Positions 28,647 through 40,632 are shown, numbered from the stretch's first letter. The stretch is 64,000 nt of DNA from an uncultured Oceanisphaera sp. (GCF_947495715.1 NZ_CANLZU010000009.1:1-64000), one strand, 5' to 3'. Notes: generated by a model from the sequence alone, not told the origin. Program-made: numbers and translations.

Positions 28647-29987
28647 TTACAGACCCAGCTTCTTCTCGAGGTAATGAATATTGGTGCCGCCATTGCGGAA
28701 ATTTTCATCACTCATGATTTCTTTATGCAGCGGTATGTTGGTCTTGATGCCGTCAATGACCAGCTCGTTCAGGGCGTGCGTCATGCGGGCGATCGCGATA
28801 TCGCGGTTTTCGCCGTAGCAGATCAGCTTGCCGATCATGGAGTCGTAGTAAGGCGGAACCTTGTAACCGGCATAAATGTGCGAATCCCAGCGAACGCCCA
28901 GACCACCCGGAGAATGGAAGCGGGTAATTTCGCCCGGGCTGGGGATAAAGCTCTTCGGATCTTCGGCGTTGATCCGGCACTCGATGGCATGGCCACGTAC
29001 AATGACCTGCTCCTGAGTGATGGACAACGGCTGACCGGCGGCAACGCGCAGCTGTTCCTTGATCAGATCCACGCCGGTGATCATCTCGGTCACCGGATGC
29101 TCAACCTGAATACGGGTGTTCATTTCGATGAAATAGAACTCGCCGTTTTCATACAGAAACTCGAAGGTACCGGCACCGCGGTAGCCGATATCGACACAGG
29201 CCTTGCAGCAACGATCGCCGATGAACTTGCGCATTTCGTTAGTAATGCCCGGAGCCGGCGCTTCTTCCACCACCTTCTGGTGGCGACGCTGCATGGAGCA
29301 GTCCCGCTCGGCCAGATGAATGGCGTTGCCCTGACCGTCGGCCAGAATCTGGATTTCGATGTGGCGCGGGTTTTCCAGGAATTTCTCCATGTACACCATG
29401 TCGTTGCCGAAAACGGAACCGGCTTCGGCCTTGGTCATGACGATGGATTTTTCCAGCTCGCTTTCGTTACGCACCACGCGCATGCCGCGACCACCGCCGC
29501 CGCCGGCGGCCTTGATGATCACCGGATAACCGATGCGCTTGGCAATGGCGGCGTTTTTCTTGGCGTCGTCACCAATGGGACCGTCGGAGCCGGGTACGCA
29601 GGGCACGCCGGCTTTTTTCATCGCCGAAATGGCGCTGACCTTGTCACCCATCAGGCGAATGGTGTCACCACGGGGGCCGATGAAGACGAAGCCGGACTTC
29701 TCGACCTGGTCGGCAAAGTCGGCATTCTCGGCCAGAAAGCCGTAACCCGGGTGAATGGCCACCGCATCGGTCACTTCGGCCGCGGCGATAATGGAGGGAA
29801 TGTTCAGGTATGACTGATGGGACTGGTTGCCACCAATACAGATGGACTCGTCTGCCAGCAGTACATGCTTGAGCTCACGGTCGGCGGTGGAGTGCACCGC
29901 AACCGTTTTGATCCCGAGCTCTTTACAGGCGCGCAGGATCCGCAGGGCAATTTCACCGCGGTTGGCGATGACTACTTTATCCAGCAT
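28647..29987 (-). CDS. accC: Acetyl-CoA carboxylase, biotin carboxylase subunit
   Basis: This 446-residue ATP-grasp enzyme carboxylates the biotin on AccB, the first committed step of fatty-acid synthesis. It shows [22 protein letters not shown] (4-25), the glycine-rich loop [13 protein letters not shown] (about 162-174), [27 protein letters not shown] and [18 protein letters not shown] (about 287-304). AAGGAA precedes the ATG and accB ends 9 nt upstream, so accB-accC are one unit. Confidence 0.98.
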   Translation of the reverse strand: MLDKVVIANRGEIALRILRACKELGIKTVAVHSTADRELKHVLLADESICIGGNQSHQSYLNIPSIIAAAEVTDAVAIHPGYGFLAENADFADQVEKSGFVFIGPRGDTIRLMGDKVSAISAMKKAGVPCVPGSDGPIGDDAKKNAAIAKRIGYPVIIKAAGGGGGRGMRVVRNESELEKSIVMTKAEAGSVFGNDMVYMEKFLENPRHIEIQILADGQGNAIHLAERDCSMQRRHQKVVEEAPAPGITNEMRKFIGDRCCKACVDIGYRGAGTFEFLYENGEFYFIEMNTRIQVEHPVTEMITGVDLIKEQLRVAAGQPLSITQEQVIVRGHAIECRINAEDPKSFIPSPGEITRFHSPGGLGVRWDSHIYAGYKVPPYYDSMIGKLICYGENRDIAIARMTHALNELVIDGIKTNIPLHKEIMSDENFRNGGTNIHYLEKKLGL

Positions 29988-29996
29988 GGGAATTCC

Positions 29997-30455
29997 TTAT
30001 TCGATGATGAACAGCGGCTCGTCGAACTCGACCGGCTGGCCGTTGTCGATCAGAATGGCCTTGATCACGCCGGACTTGTCGGCCTCGATCTGGTTCATCA
30101 TCTTCATGGCTTCAACGATGCACAGGGTATCGCCGACGTTTACGGTCTGGCCTACTTCGGCAAAGTTCTTGGCGCCGGGGCTGGAGGCACGGTAGAAGGT
30201 ACCAACCATGGGGGAACGCATCACATGACCACTAACGGCCGGCGCGGCGGCTTCAGCGGCCGGAGCCGGAGCAGCGGGGGCGGCAGCAACCGGTGCCGGA
30301 GCGGCCTGGAACTGCTGGAATTGGGGCTGCACGGCCTGGCCGGGGTTACCGTAACGGCTGATGCGAACGGACTCTTCACCTTCGGAAATTTCCAGCTCGG
30401 CGATGCCTGATTCTTCTACCAGTTCGATCAGTTTTTTGATTTTACGAATATCCAT
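29997..30455 (-). CDS. accB: Biotin carboxyl carrier protein of acetyl-CoA carboxylase
   Basis: This 152-residue carrier has an N-terminal helical region, an Ala/Pro linker (about 51-74) and a C-terminal biotinyl domain with the biotinylated Lys118 in [16 protein letters not shown] and the [16 protein letters not shown] thumb-side segment. It accepts CO2 from AccC and donates it to AccAD. It sits between aroQ (37 nt upstream) and accC. Confidence 0.98.
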   Translation of the reverse strand: MDIRKIKKLIELVEESGIAELEISEGEESVRISRYGNPGQAVQPQFQQFQAAPAPVAAAPAAPAPAAEAAAPAVSGHVMRSPMVGTFYRASSPGAKNFAEVGQTVNVGDTLCIVEAMKMMNQIEADKSGVIKAILIDNGQPVEFDEPLFIIE

Positions 30456-30492
30456 GAGCGTTCTCTTGTTATGTTAGTACTGTGCTGAGGGG

Positions 30493-30942
30493 TTAACGAC
30501 GGGCCAGATGGCGTGCCGCCGCTTCCAGGGCAAATTCGTAACCATCGGCGCCGAAACCACAGATCACGCCGGTCGCCTTGTCGGCCAGATAGGAGTGATG
30601 GCGGAAAGGCTCACGGGCGTGCACATTGGACAGATGCACCTCGATAAAGGGGATATTCACCCCCAGCAGGGCATCTCGAATGGCTACGCTGGTGTGCGTG
30701 AAGGCGGCAGGATTGATAATGATAAAGTCCTGCTTGCCATAAGCCTGGTGGATGGCGTCGATCAGTTGATGCTCTGCATTTGATTGCAGGTGGCTGAGTT
30801 CGATATTGCGCTCGGCTGCCTGTTCGGTCAGGCGGGCGACAATGTCGTTCAGGCTGTTCTGACCATAGATGCCGGGTTCGCGCTGACCCAACAAATTTAG
30901 ATTGGGGCCATTCAGCAACAGAATTCGGAATTTATCGGTCAT
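30493..30942 (-). CDS. aroQ: 3-dehydroquinate dehydratase, type II
   Basis: This 149-residue shikimate-pathway enzyme converts 3-dehydroquinate to 3-dehydroshikimate. The conserved [17 protein letters not shown] (9-25) contains the catalytic lid Arg and Tyr. [20 protein letters not shown] carries the Asn, and [17 protein letters not shown] carries the catalytic His. GAGGAT serves as ribosome-binding site. The aroQ-accBC order is common in gammaproteobacteria. Confidence 0.97.
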   Translation of the reverse strand: MTDKFRILLLNGPNLNLLGQREPGIYGQNSLNDIVARLTEQAAERNIELSHLQSNAEHQLIDAIHQAYGKQDFIIINPAAFTHTSVAIRDALLGVNIPFIEVHLSNVHAREPFRHHSYLADKATGVICGFGADGYEFALEAAARHLARR

Positions 30943-31335
30943 TGTGCAGCAATCCTCGGCAATCTTGCGGTGTTCACATCGAGCAACAGGGAGCCTAGCC
31001 GTTTTTACCCATTTCTGGCAAATAAAATCGTACGGCTCGACCCAGACCGGTCAATTATAGTGATTTCGTGAAAATTGGCAGCAATTTACTGGTCTAATCA
31101 CTGATTGCAGGTTAAATCCCGGTAACAGGCGGTGTATTTCAACACCGGAGGCGGTCGGGAACCGGTTGCCAAGGCGTCGGGCAGCCTGTTTCAACCCCGG
31201 GTGCGACGGCTTCGGCCCTTAACATGTCATTGCATTACTATGGCCGAACGCGGCCAGTTACCCCGTTTAGTGCCCCTATTGTTATTCCCGCGAAGTGAGA
31301 ATCCATTACTCGGCCCGGGCGTTGTCCTCAAATAG
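30943..31335. other. Non-coding gap between aroQ and acs
   Basis: No convincing gene is present. It holds the aroQ-side promoter (-10 near 31054), several small hairpins such as GGTGT-ATTTCA-ACACC (about 31130-31147), and a degenerate REP-like hairpin ATTCCCGCGAAGTGAGAAT at 31283-31301. The region is longer than needed for one promoter, and no small RNA could be supported. Confidence 0.5.
31054..31059 (-). promoter_or_regulatory. Putative -10 element for aroQ-accBC
   Basis: The minus strand reads TATAAT here, 112 nt upstream of the aroQ ATG. A TTGCTG hexamer lies 19 nt further upstream, which is long spacing. It is the best promoter candidate in the gap. Confidence 0.45.
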
Positions 31336-31359
31336 AAACGCCGCCCGAAGGCGGCGTTT
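31336..31359 (-). terminator. Hairpin after acs
   Basis: A 10-bp perfect stem AAACGCCGCC/GGCGGCGTTT with a CGAA tetraloop starts 17 nt past the acs stop. The T tract on the minus strand is weak (CTATTTG), so termination may be partial. Confidence 0.7.
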
Positions 31360-31376
31360 AATCAAGGCAGTCCGGA

Positions 31377-33326
<1,950 letters not shown>

Positions 33327-33337
33327 TATTCCGCTCC

Positions 33338-33366
33338 TTGGTGTAATCATCTTGGTGTAATACCAA
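33338..33366. repeat. TTGGTG repeats abutting a TACCAA end (MITE junction-like)
   Basis: TTGGTGTAA occurs twice, at 33338 and 33352. The second copy is directly followed by TACCAATCAC, identical to the left end of MITE copy B. The resulting TTGGTG-TAA-TACCAA is what two element ends sharing one target duplication would look like, with one mismatch. It lies just upstream of acs. Confidence 0.45.
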
Positions 33367-33560
33367 TCACCCCTGGTGTGATACTCGGTAACTCACGGGG
33401 CATAACCAATAACCATTGTGTAACAAGGTGACGCAGATGGTCGCCATGCTCAATTAGACTTTCGGCTAGCAGTATGACTATTACTAGCATAATTTGCCGG
33501 TGATGTTACCGGTTTGTATCGCAATATCATTGCGAATGGCGAGGTTTGTCCCTGTCCTGG

Positions 33561-33992
33561 TTACAGTAAAAATTCTTCGGCAAAATAGATGACGATCAGG
33601 TAACGCACCGACTTGCCGATAAACACCAGCAGGGTGAACGGCAGCAGCCGCACTTTCATGATGCCGGCAATAAAGGTCAGGGCATCGCCGCCCACCGGTG
33701 CCCAGGCCAGCAGCAGCGACCAGACGCCGAAACGCTGAAACCAGCGTTGGGCCCGCTCCAGTTGCTTGTCCTTGACGGGAAACCAGCGTTTGTGTCGGTA
33801 ATGCAGCAGATTGATGCCCAGCCACCAGTTCACCACCGACCCCAGGGTGTTGCCCACGCTTGCCAGAGCCCACAGCAGCACGGCGGCATCGGGCTGGCGG
33901 GTCAGCACCGCCGCCAGCACCACCTCGGAATAAAAGGGCGCTATGGTGGCGGCAAGCAGGCTGCTGACAAAGACAATCAGGTAATCAAGCAT
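33561..33992 (-). CDS. yqaA: YqaA-family membrane protein (VTT/SNARE-associated domain)
   Basis: This 143-residue small DedA-superfamily member has a reentrant-like N-terminal APFYSEVVLAAVL segment and G-x-x-N-W motifs typical of YqaA (GNTLGSVVNWWLG, about 47-59). The Arg/Pro region WFQRFGVWSLLLAWAPVGGDALTFIAGIMKVRL (about 82-114) also fits. The relatives are scramblase-like lipid transport proteins, but the function of YqaA is unknown. It starts 5 nt after the glutamine amidotransferase stop and is the last gene of a five-gene minus-strand run. Confidence 0.85.
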   Translation of the reverse strand: MLDYLIVFVSSLLAATIAPFYSEVVLAAVLTRQPDAAVLLWALASVGNTLGSVVNWWLGINLLHYRHKRWFPVKDKQLERAQRWFQRFGVWSLLLAWAPVGGDALTFIAGIMKVRLLPFTLLVFIGKSVRYLIVIYFAEEFLL

Positions 33993-33997
33993 GGCAA

Positions 33998-34687
33998 TCA
34001 GTCGTAGAGTCGCTCGGGACGAGCGACACGGGCCAGCCCGACCAGGGTGCGAAAGATGGCTCGTTGATGACCGAGGTAGGACAGGTATTCCGGATGCCAC
34101 TGCACCCCCAGCATATAGTGCTCGCCCTGGTGTTCGATGGCCTGCACGAAGCCGTCCAGATCCCGCGCCGCCACCGCCATCCCTTCGCCCAGCCGGTCTA
34201 CTGCCTGATGATGCAGGCTGTTGATGCGCCAGCGCGGTTGGCGAATGATGTCATGCAGCCGGCCCTGACCACAGCCGATGGCGGTTTTGCGCGGCAAGGG
34301 GGTGCGGCGGTTGGAGGTACGGCGGCGCAGCGGTCGAATATCCGAGTGCAGTGAGCCGCCCAGCACCACGTTGATCAGCTGGGCGCCGCGACAGATGCCG
34401 AGCAGCGGCAATTGCGTGTCCAGCGCATGTTTGATTAGCTCGATTTCAAAGGCGTCCCGCTTCGGGTCGGCCGGTGCCTTGCCGGTATCTTCGCCATAGA
34501 GGGCGGCATCGATATCGTCGCCGCCGCCGATGATCAGCCCCTGCAGCTTGTCCCGCTTGTGGGGCCGAAAGGTGGACGGTGTCAGTCGCAATGCCCGGCC
34601 GCCGGCCAGGCGAATGGCCAACCGGGTCGCCCACCAGGCCCAGGGCAGCCGGCTGTCGGGGCCGGTCACGCCAATCAGCGGAGCCAT
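33998..34687 (-). CDS. Class-I glutamine amidotransferase / gamma-glutamyl hydrolase-like (peptidase C26)
   Basis: In this 229-residue protein the nucleophile Cys99 lies in PLLGICRGAQLINVVLGG, with the His/Glu pair in VQWHPE (His198, Glu200). Together with GGGDDIDAALYGED (54-67) and NSLHHQAVDRLGEG this places it with PuuD/peptidase C26 gamma-glutamyl hydrolases. A very Arg-rich stretch replaces the usual loop at 119-134. The start overlaps the amidoligase gene by 13 nt. Pairing of such hydrolases with amidoligases has been noted in comparative genomics and suggests formation and removal, or editing, of an amide or isopeptide bond. The substrate is unknown. Confidence 0.82.
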   Translation of the reverse strand: MAPLIGVTGPDSRLPWAWWATRLAIRLAGGRALRLTPSTFRPHKRDKLQGLIIGGGDDIDAALYGEDTGKAPADPKRDAFEIELIKHALDTQLPLLGICRGAQLINVVLGGSLHSDIRPLRRRTSNRRTPLPRKTAIGCGQGRLHDIIRQPRWRINSLHHQAVDRLGEGMAVAARDLDGFVQAIEHQGEHYMLGVQWHPEYLSYLGHQRAIFRTLVGLARVARPERLYD

Positions 34688-35643
34688 GGTGTCACCTTGT
34701 TTGCCCAGGGATCGAGAAAGTCGGGCGTCAGGCTGTCGAGGTGGGCGGCATAATGCCGGCACACCTGTTCCAGCCGACGTTCATCGTTGGCCAGCATTTC
34801 CACCTGCAGCCAGCCGGACCAGGCGTGCGTGAGCGACCAGTGCGGATTGTCGATATCGGAGTTGGGCAGGCGGTAGTGCAGGGTCGGCCGCTTGTTGACC
34901 TTGTCGTCCTGCACCGCCTGTTGCACCAGGGCCTCGTCGTGCCAGGCCAGTATCGGCAGCAAGTCCAGCGAGCGATTGCGACTGGGGTTGGCGGCGAGAT
35001 AGTCTTCACTGAATTGTGGTAGGTCGGGCCAGTAGTCGAGGTCGATCACCTTGCGGCTGTAGTCGTTGGCAAAGCCGCGAATATAGGGAGACAGCTTGCG
35101 GGCCGCGACGATGTCTTCGCGCTGCGCCAGCCAGTCATGCAGGCAGAGATAAGCCTTGAAGTAACGCAGCAGGGTGTTGGCGTCGGTATCGGGTAATTCG
35201 GGATTCAGGTGCAGGCCAAAGGCATAGTGCAGGGCGTGGCGGGTGCCCTTGGCGCCGTTGGTGCGCAGCCGTTCAAACAGCGGCGTTAATTGCTCGAGTC
35301 GGGACAGTGGCAGCGGTGGGCTGACCAGCTCCAGCGGCACCAGCTGAAATGCCAGCGTGCCCAGTAGTTCGGTGGCCGCCTGCTCCAGCTCACCCGGCGG
35401 CTGCTTGAGCTGAACCCGGGCCAGCCGCTTGAGGTAATCGAAGTCCAGCTCGGCGCGAAAGGTGCCGAGCGGGGTATCTATTTCAATTTCGTATTCAGAC
35501 TGTTGGCGCAGCTGGCCATTCAATTGTTCGGCCACCAGAGCGGCCAGCCGGGGCAGGGGCAGTCCGTTGAGTTCCAGCTCCACGCCGAGACGCCGTTCCT
35601 GGCCTGAGGCCGTGTGTCTGTGTTCGGGCAAGCGGTAGGTCAT
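34675..35643 (-). CDS. Putative amidoligase (GCS2/COOH-NH2 ligase fold)
   Basis: This 322-residue protein carries the GVELEL motif (20-25), usual for the glutamine-synthetase-fold amidoligase family (PF12224-like), and HYAFGLHLNPELP (139-151), the matching second metal/substrate strand. PHWSLTHAWSGWLQVE and the Arg pair in AARKLSPYIRGFANDYSRK also fit. Members are predicted to join an amine to a carboxylate with ATP. AGGAG with 8-nt spacing fixes ATG 35643. The gene overlaps the downstream amidotransferase by 13 nt and follows a DUF2956 gene by 35 nt. Function is predicted only. Confidence 0.78.
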   Translation of the reverse strand: MTYRLPEHRHTASGQERRLGVELELNGLPLPRLAALVAEQLNGQLRQQSEYEIEIDTPLGTFRAELDFDYLKRLARVQLKQPPGELEQAATELLGTLAFQLVPLELVSPPLPLSRLEQLTPLFERLRTNGAKGTRHALHYAFGLHLNPELPDTDANTLLRYFKAYLCLHDWLAQREDIVAARKLSPYIRGFANDYSRKVIDLDYWPDLPQFSEDYLAANPSRNRSLDLLPILAWHDEALVQQAVQDDKVNKRPTLHYRLPNSDIDNPHWSLTHAWSGWLQVEMLANDERRLEQVCRHYAAHLDSLTPDFLDPWANKVTPWLR

Positions 35644-35678
35644 GGGTAAGCTCCTGTCGGTTAAACTACCTCTTTATG

Positions 35679-36032
35679 TCAGCTCGGCTGTTGCCGCCAC
35701 CAGTAAAGCGCAAAACCGGCCCAGCTCAGGGCCAACAGCAACCAGGGCAGCCAGGCCGAGACAGGAGACGCGGGTACCGGTTCCTGCTCTATGGTGTCGT
35801 CGTGGTCATGAGACTCTTGCTGGCGAAGCTGCTGCTTTTTGGCCTTGTCGGCGGCGCGAGCGCGGGCCTTGTGTTGCTTCTTGTATTCTTCAATGCCTTT
35901 TTGAATGCCCTGGGTGATCAGCCGGGTCTGCTCCTTGGTCTGTCCCGGCCGCTGCGTTGCCCTGGCGATGCGTTCGGCCTCTTCCTGGGTTTGGGGAGAG
36001 GGGGCGGTTTTCCGGTTTTTGCTGTAAGCCAT
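35679..36032 (-). CDS. DUF2956 family protein
   Basis: In this 117-residue protein the N-terminal half is strongly conserved in the family (TQEEAERIARATQRPGQTKEQTRLITQGIQKGIEEYKKQ, about 15-53) and rich in charged helix. A single C-terminal membrane helix (about 95-112) ends the protein, so it is probably a tail-anchored inner-membrane protein. No function is known. It lies between torD-like and amidoligase genes on the same strand. Confidence 0.85.
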   Translation of the reverse strand: MAYSKNRKTAPSPQTQEEAERIARATQRPGQTKEQTRLITQGIQKGIEEYKKQHKARARAADKAKKQQLRQQESHDHDDTIEQEPVPASPVSAWLPWLLLALSWAGFALYWWRQQPS

Positions 36033-36059
36033 TATTGGGCCACCATCACTGGGCCACCA

Positions 36060-36680
36060 TTATTGTGCGACATTGTTGAGATAATGAATATCCATGCTGA
36101 ACATGGCAAGCAGCAGGCTGGCGGCGGCGGCATAGAAGCCGAAAGAGTCCCGCTGCCGGCAGGAGCCGGCGAAGGGCGGCAGCCAGTCGATCAGCAACTG
36201 ATTGGCCAGTTCCCGTTGTTGATCCAGCAGGGCGAGGCGGTCTGTTTCGTTGTCGGTGTCGGCACCGGCAATGGCGAGCGTGGCCATCATTTCCAGCTGG
36301 TTGCAGGCGTTGAGCGGGTCGTCGTCCTTCAGTCGAGTACCGTGCTGATGCAACAGTATGCTCATCAGCATCATGCCCTCGTCTTCCGGCTGGGCCAACG
36401 AGGCGGTATCGAGCAGCGAGTCCTCGGCAAACAGCTTTTGGTAGTGTTCACTCAGTTCGACTTGGGGCTCGGTCAGCTGCAACACCCGACCGGCCTGCCG
36501 GCGAAAGGTTTCGGCGGCATCACGCAGCGGGTCCAGCGTGGCCAGACTGTCGAGAAAGGCATGCATGTCATAACCCCCGAACTCGCGGATTTCCTCGTCG
36601 ACCAGCGGGGCCGCAAACAGGGCGGTAAACCAGTGATAAAGCTCTGCTCTACGGTGCGAGGTCACCATGAAATCTTGCAT
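36060..36680 (-). CDS. TorD/DmsD-family molybdoenzyme chaperone
   Basis: This 206-residue all-helical protein has the TorD-family core LSEHYQKLFAED (about 77-88) and EDEGMMLMSILLH (about 99-111), with QRELANQLLIDWLPPFAGSCRQRD near 150-173, followed by a helical C-terminus. Members fold and proofread Tat-exported molybdopterin reductases such as TorA or DmsA. No molybdoenzyme gene lies in this window, so its client is elsewhere or unknown. It is the first gene of the torD-like/DUF2956/amidoligase/amidotransferase/yqaA run. Confidence 0.82.
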   Translation of the reverse strand: MQDFMVTSHRRAELYHWFTALFAAPLVDEEIREFGGYDMHAFLDSLATLDPLRDAAETFRRQAGRVLQLTEPQVELSEHYQKLFAEDSLLDTASLAQPEDEGMMLMSILLHQHGTRLKDDDPLNACNQLEMMATLAIAGADTDNETDRLALLDQQRELANQLLIDWLPPFAGSCRQRDSFGFYAAAASLLLAMFSMDIHYLNNVAQ

Positions 36681-36953
36681 ATTTTCCTCAACGACAGGGT
36701 GGGGGCCGGTCGGCCTGTGCGCCTTGGTTCCGGCTAAAAACCTCTATTCTATCGGGTTTAACAGCCAGATCTACCCTGGTTGGCGGTGAATCGATGGGGA
36801 TTAAAGTGTTGCTTAATCTTAAACTTTTTGTAAAATTTTCAACTTAAAGATAAATAAATGTTGTTAACTGAGGTATCGGGACTAGGCCGGACCCGGCCTA
36901 AAGGGTAAACTCGGGACTTCAGTGAACACCCCCATGTGAGTCAGGAGAGACGG

Positions 36954-38207
<1,254 letters not shown>

Positions 38208-38215
38208 CACGCATC

Positions 38216-38308
38216 GGGATTAGGGACTAGGGATCGGGGACTGGTGTTCCCGGTCCCTTTTTTCATCCCCAATCCCCAATCCCCAATCCCCAATCCCCAA
38301 TCCCCAAT
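38216..38308 (+). repeat. G-quadruplex-type tract and (CCCCAAT)6 tandem repeat after glyA
   Basis: Four G runs spaced 4, 4 and 3 nt apart (38216-38239) fit a canonical quadruplex motif with near-heptamer GGGATTA/GGGACTA units. A GGGAC/GTCCC hairpin with a following T6 (38236-38264) looks like the glyA terminator. Then exactly six CCCCAAT heptamers run from 38267 to 38308. The two tracts are roughly complementary. A similar pair follows the peptide-binding protein gene at 56232. Confidence 0.8.
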
Positions 38309-38399
38309 CCCTACATTAACGCTTACAACTGTGTTTCATTCTGGCAATCTGTAGCCTGCTTATTTACACTAACCGCCGAATTTAGCCCACGGAGGCGCC

Positions 38400-38849
38400 A
38401 TGCACTGTCCCTTCTGTCATGCAACCGAAACCAAGGTCATCGATTCCCGTCTGGTCGGGGAAGGATTGCAGGTGCGCCGCCGGCGGGAATGCAACGCCTG
38501 CAAAGAGCGTTTCACCACCTTCGAGAGTGCCGAGCTGGTGATGCCGCGGGTGATCAAGACCACCGGCATTCGCGAACCCTTCAACGAAGACAAGCTGGAA
38601 GCGGGTATGCAACGGGCACTGGAAAAACGCCCGGTCAGCACCGAAGCCATCGAGCAGGCGGTCAGCCGCATCATGTCTCAGCTGCGCGCCACCGGTGAGC
38701 GGGAAATCAAATCCGAACACATCGGTAACCTGGTGATGGAAGAGCTGAAGCAGCTCGACAAGGTTGCCTATATCCGTTTCGCCTCCGTTTATCGTTGTTT
38801 TGAAGACTTGCGCCAATTCGGCGAAGAAATAGCCCGACTGGAGCAATGA
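38400..38849 (+). CDS. nrdR: Transcriptional repressor NrdR
   Basis: This 149-residue zinc-finger/ATP-cone regulator represses ribonucleotide reductase genes when dATP is high. The zinc ribbon cysteines are in [17 protein letters not shown] and [13 protein letters not shown]. The ATP-cone begins at [31 protein letters not shown] (about 49-79). A GGAGG site lies before the ATG. It is the first gene of the nrdR-ribD-ribE-ribBX run. Its stop directly abuts the ribD GTG. Confidence 0.97.
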   Translation: MHCPFCHATETKVIDSRLVGEGLQVRRRRECNACKERFTTFESAELVMPRVIKTTGIREPFNEDKLEAGMQRALEKRPVSTEAIEQAVSRIMSQLRATGEREIKSEHIGNLVMEELKQLDKVAYIRFASVYRCFEDLRQFGEEIARLEQ

Positions 38850-39965
38850 GTGTTTAATTCCGACGATGCGCGCTGGATGGCCAGGGCGCTTGAGCTGGCC
38901 CGGCGAGGGCGCTTCACCACCAGTCCCAATCCCTCGGTAGGCTGCGTCATCGTACATAACGGCACCCTGGTGGGCGAAGGCTATCACCAGCAGGCCGGCG
39001 GCCCGCACGCCGAAGTCTTTGCCCTGCGTCAGGCCGGTAGCCAGGCCCGGGGCGCCACCGCCTATGTCACCCTCGAGCCCTGTTCTCATCACGGTCGTAC
39101 GCCGCCCTGTGCCCAGGGCTTGATCGATGCCGGTGTGGCCAGAGTGGTGGCGGCCTCGGTGGACCCCAATCCGCAGGTGGCGGGGCGCGGTCTGGCCATG
39201 CTGCAGACGGCGGGCATTGACGCCACCGCCGGGCTGATGAGCGAGGCGGCCGAGGCGGTCAATACCGGTTTCATGCACCGCATGCGCACCGGGCTGCCGT
39301 TTGTGACCGTCAAGCTGGCGGCGAGTCTGGACGGGCGCACCGCCCTGGCCAATGGCGAGAGCAAGTGGATTACCGGTCCTGCTGCCCGGCGCGACGTACA
39401 GCGCCATCGCGCCCTGAGCTGCGCCATTCTGTCCGGTGCCGATACGGTGCTGACCGACGACGCCAGCCTCAATGTGCGCTGGAGCGAACTGCCCGCGTCG
39501 CTACAAACCGAATATGAACAAAATCAACTGCGCCAGCCGCTGCGGGTTATCATCGATACCCGTAACCGCTTGACCCCGGAACTAAAACTGTTTGCCCAGC
39601 CCGGCCCGATCCTGTTGCTGCGCGGCAAGGTCGGCGGCGGTTTCGGCGAGCAGGTAGAAGAATGCGTACTGCCGTTGGCAGACAATGAGCAACTCGATCT
39701 GCCGCTGTTGCTGGCCGAGCTGGGCCGCCGCCAGATTAATCACCTGTGGGTGGAGGCGGGGGCGCGTCTTTGCGGCGCCCTGCTCGCTGCCGCATTGGTG
39801 GATGAACTGGTGTTGTATCAGGCGCCCAAACTGATGGGCTCGACCAGCCGCGGGCTCTTCGATCTGCCAGAGCTGACTGCCATGAGCCAGGTGCCCCAGC
39901 TGGAGTGGCACGACTGCCGCCGAGTGGGTAACAATATTAAACTGACCGCAAGGGTAAAAAGCTGA
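38850..39965 (+). CDS. ribD: Riboflavin biosynthesis deaminase/reductase
   Basis: This is a 371-residue bifunctional enzyme. The N-terminal deaminase has the zinc motif HAEVFALRQAG (about 50-60) and PCSHHGRTPPC (about 74-84). The C-terminal reductase has TVKLAASLDGRTALANGESKWITG (about 152-175) and ILSGADTVLTDDASLNVR. It starts with GTG at 38850, the first base after the nrdR stop, using GGAGCAATGA as ribosome-binding region. Translational coupling with nrdR is likely. Confidence 0.96.
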   Translation: MFNSDDARWMARALELARRGRFTTSPNPSVGCVIVHNGTLVGEGYHQQAGGPHAEVFALRQAGSQARGATAYVTLEPCSHHGRTPPCAQGLIDAGVARVVAASVDPNPQVAGRGLAMLQTAGIDATAGLMSEAAEAVNTGFMHRMRTGLPFVTVKLAASLDGRTALANGESKWITGPAARRDVQRHRALSCAILSGADTVLTDDASLNVRWSELPASLQTEYEQNQLRQPLRVIIDTRNRLTPELKLFAQPGPILLLRGKVGGGFGEQVEECVLPLADNEQLDLPLLLAELGRRQINHLWVEAGARLCGALLAAALVDELVLYQAPKLMGSTSRGLFDLPELTAMSQVPQLEWHDCRRVGNNIKLTARVKS

Positions 39966-40618
39966 TGTTTACCGGAATTGTTGAAGCCACCGGCATACTG
40001 GCCGATATTCGCCGCCAGGGTAACGAGTCGGTGATCCGCATTCATTGCCCAAGGCTGGACTTGTCGGATGTGAAACTGGGTGACTCCATCGCCACCAATG
40101 GCGTGTGTCTGACCGTGACCGAGCTGGGCGCGGATTACTATTGTGCCGATGTGTCCGGTGAAACCATCGATCGCACCGGCTTTGCCGGCTATCGTACCGG
40201 GCAGGCGGTGAACCTGGAAAAAGCCCTGCTGGCCAGCAGCCGGCTGGGCGGCCATATCGTGTCCGGTCATGTGGACGGTGTCGGCCATATCCGCCGCCGC
40301 ACCCAGCTTGGCAACAGCATCGAGTTGTGGGTCGAGGCCCCTGCCGGGCTGGCGCGCTATATCGCCGAAAAAGGCTCCATTACCGTGGATGGCATCAGCC
40401 TCACGGTCAACGATGTGGAAGGGGCGGCATTCAAGCTGACCCTGGTTCCGCATACCTTACAGGAAACCACCCTCGACGACTGGCGGCCCGGCCGGCAGGT
40501 AAATCTTGAGGTGGATATTATTGCCCGCTATCTTGAACGTCTGCTGACCGCTGCGTCTGAGCCGCAACAGGGCGGACTGACGCTGGCGACCCTGGCCGCC
40601 AGCGGTTTTATGAAATAA
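39965..40618 (+). CDS. ribE: Riboflavin synthase, alpha chain
   Basis: This 217-residue trimer subunit converts two lumazines to riboflavin and a pyrimidine. The two lumazine-binding barrels are visible as repeats. [10 protein letters not shown] starts the first, with [14 protein letters not shown] and [13 protein letters not shown]; the second has [16 protein letters not shown] and [13 protein letters not shown]. Its ATG shares one base with the ribD stop (TGATG), so it is probably coupled. Confidence 0.96.
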   Translation: MFTGIVEATGILADIRRQGNESVIRIHCPRLDLSDVKLGDSIATNGVCLTVTELGADYYCADVSGETIDRTGFAGYRTGQAVNLEKALLASSRLGGHIVSGHVDGVGHIRRRTQLGNSIELWVEAPAGLARYIAEKGSITVDGISLTVNDVEGAAFKLTLVPHTLQETTLDDWRPGRQVNLEVDIIARYLERLLTAASEPQQGGLTLATLAASGFMK

Positions 40619-40632
40619 GAAGGGAGAACACC

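Noticed and set aside
31132-31335. 67-aa frame in the aroQ-acs gap
   Set aside because: Proline/arginine-rich, no ribosome-binding site, contains a REP-like hairpin.
38267-38308. CRISPR-like array
   Set aside because: It is a simple 7-nt tandem repeat without spacers.
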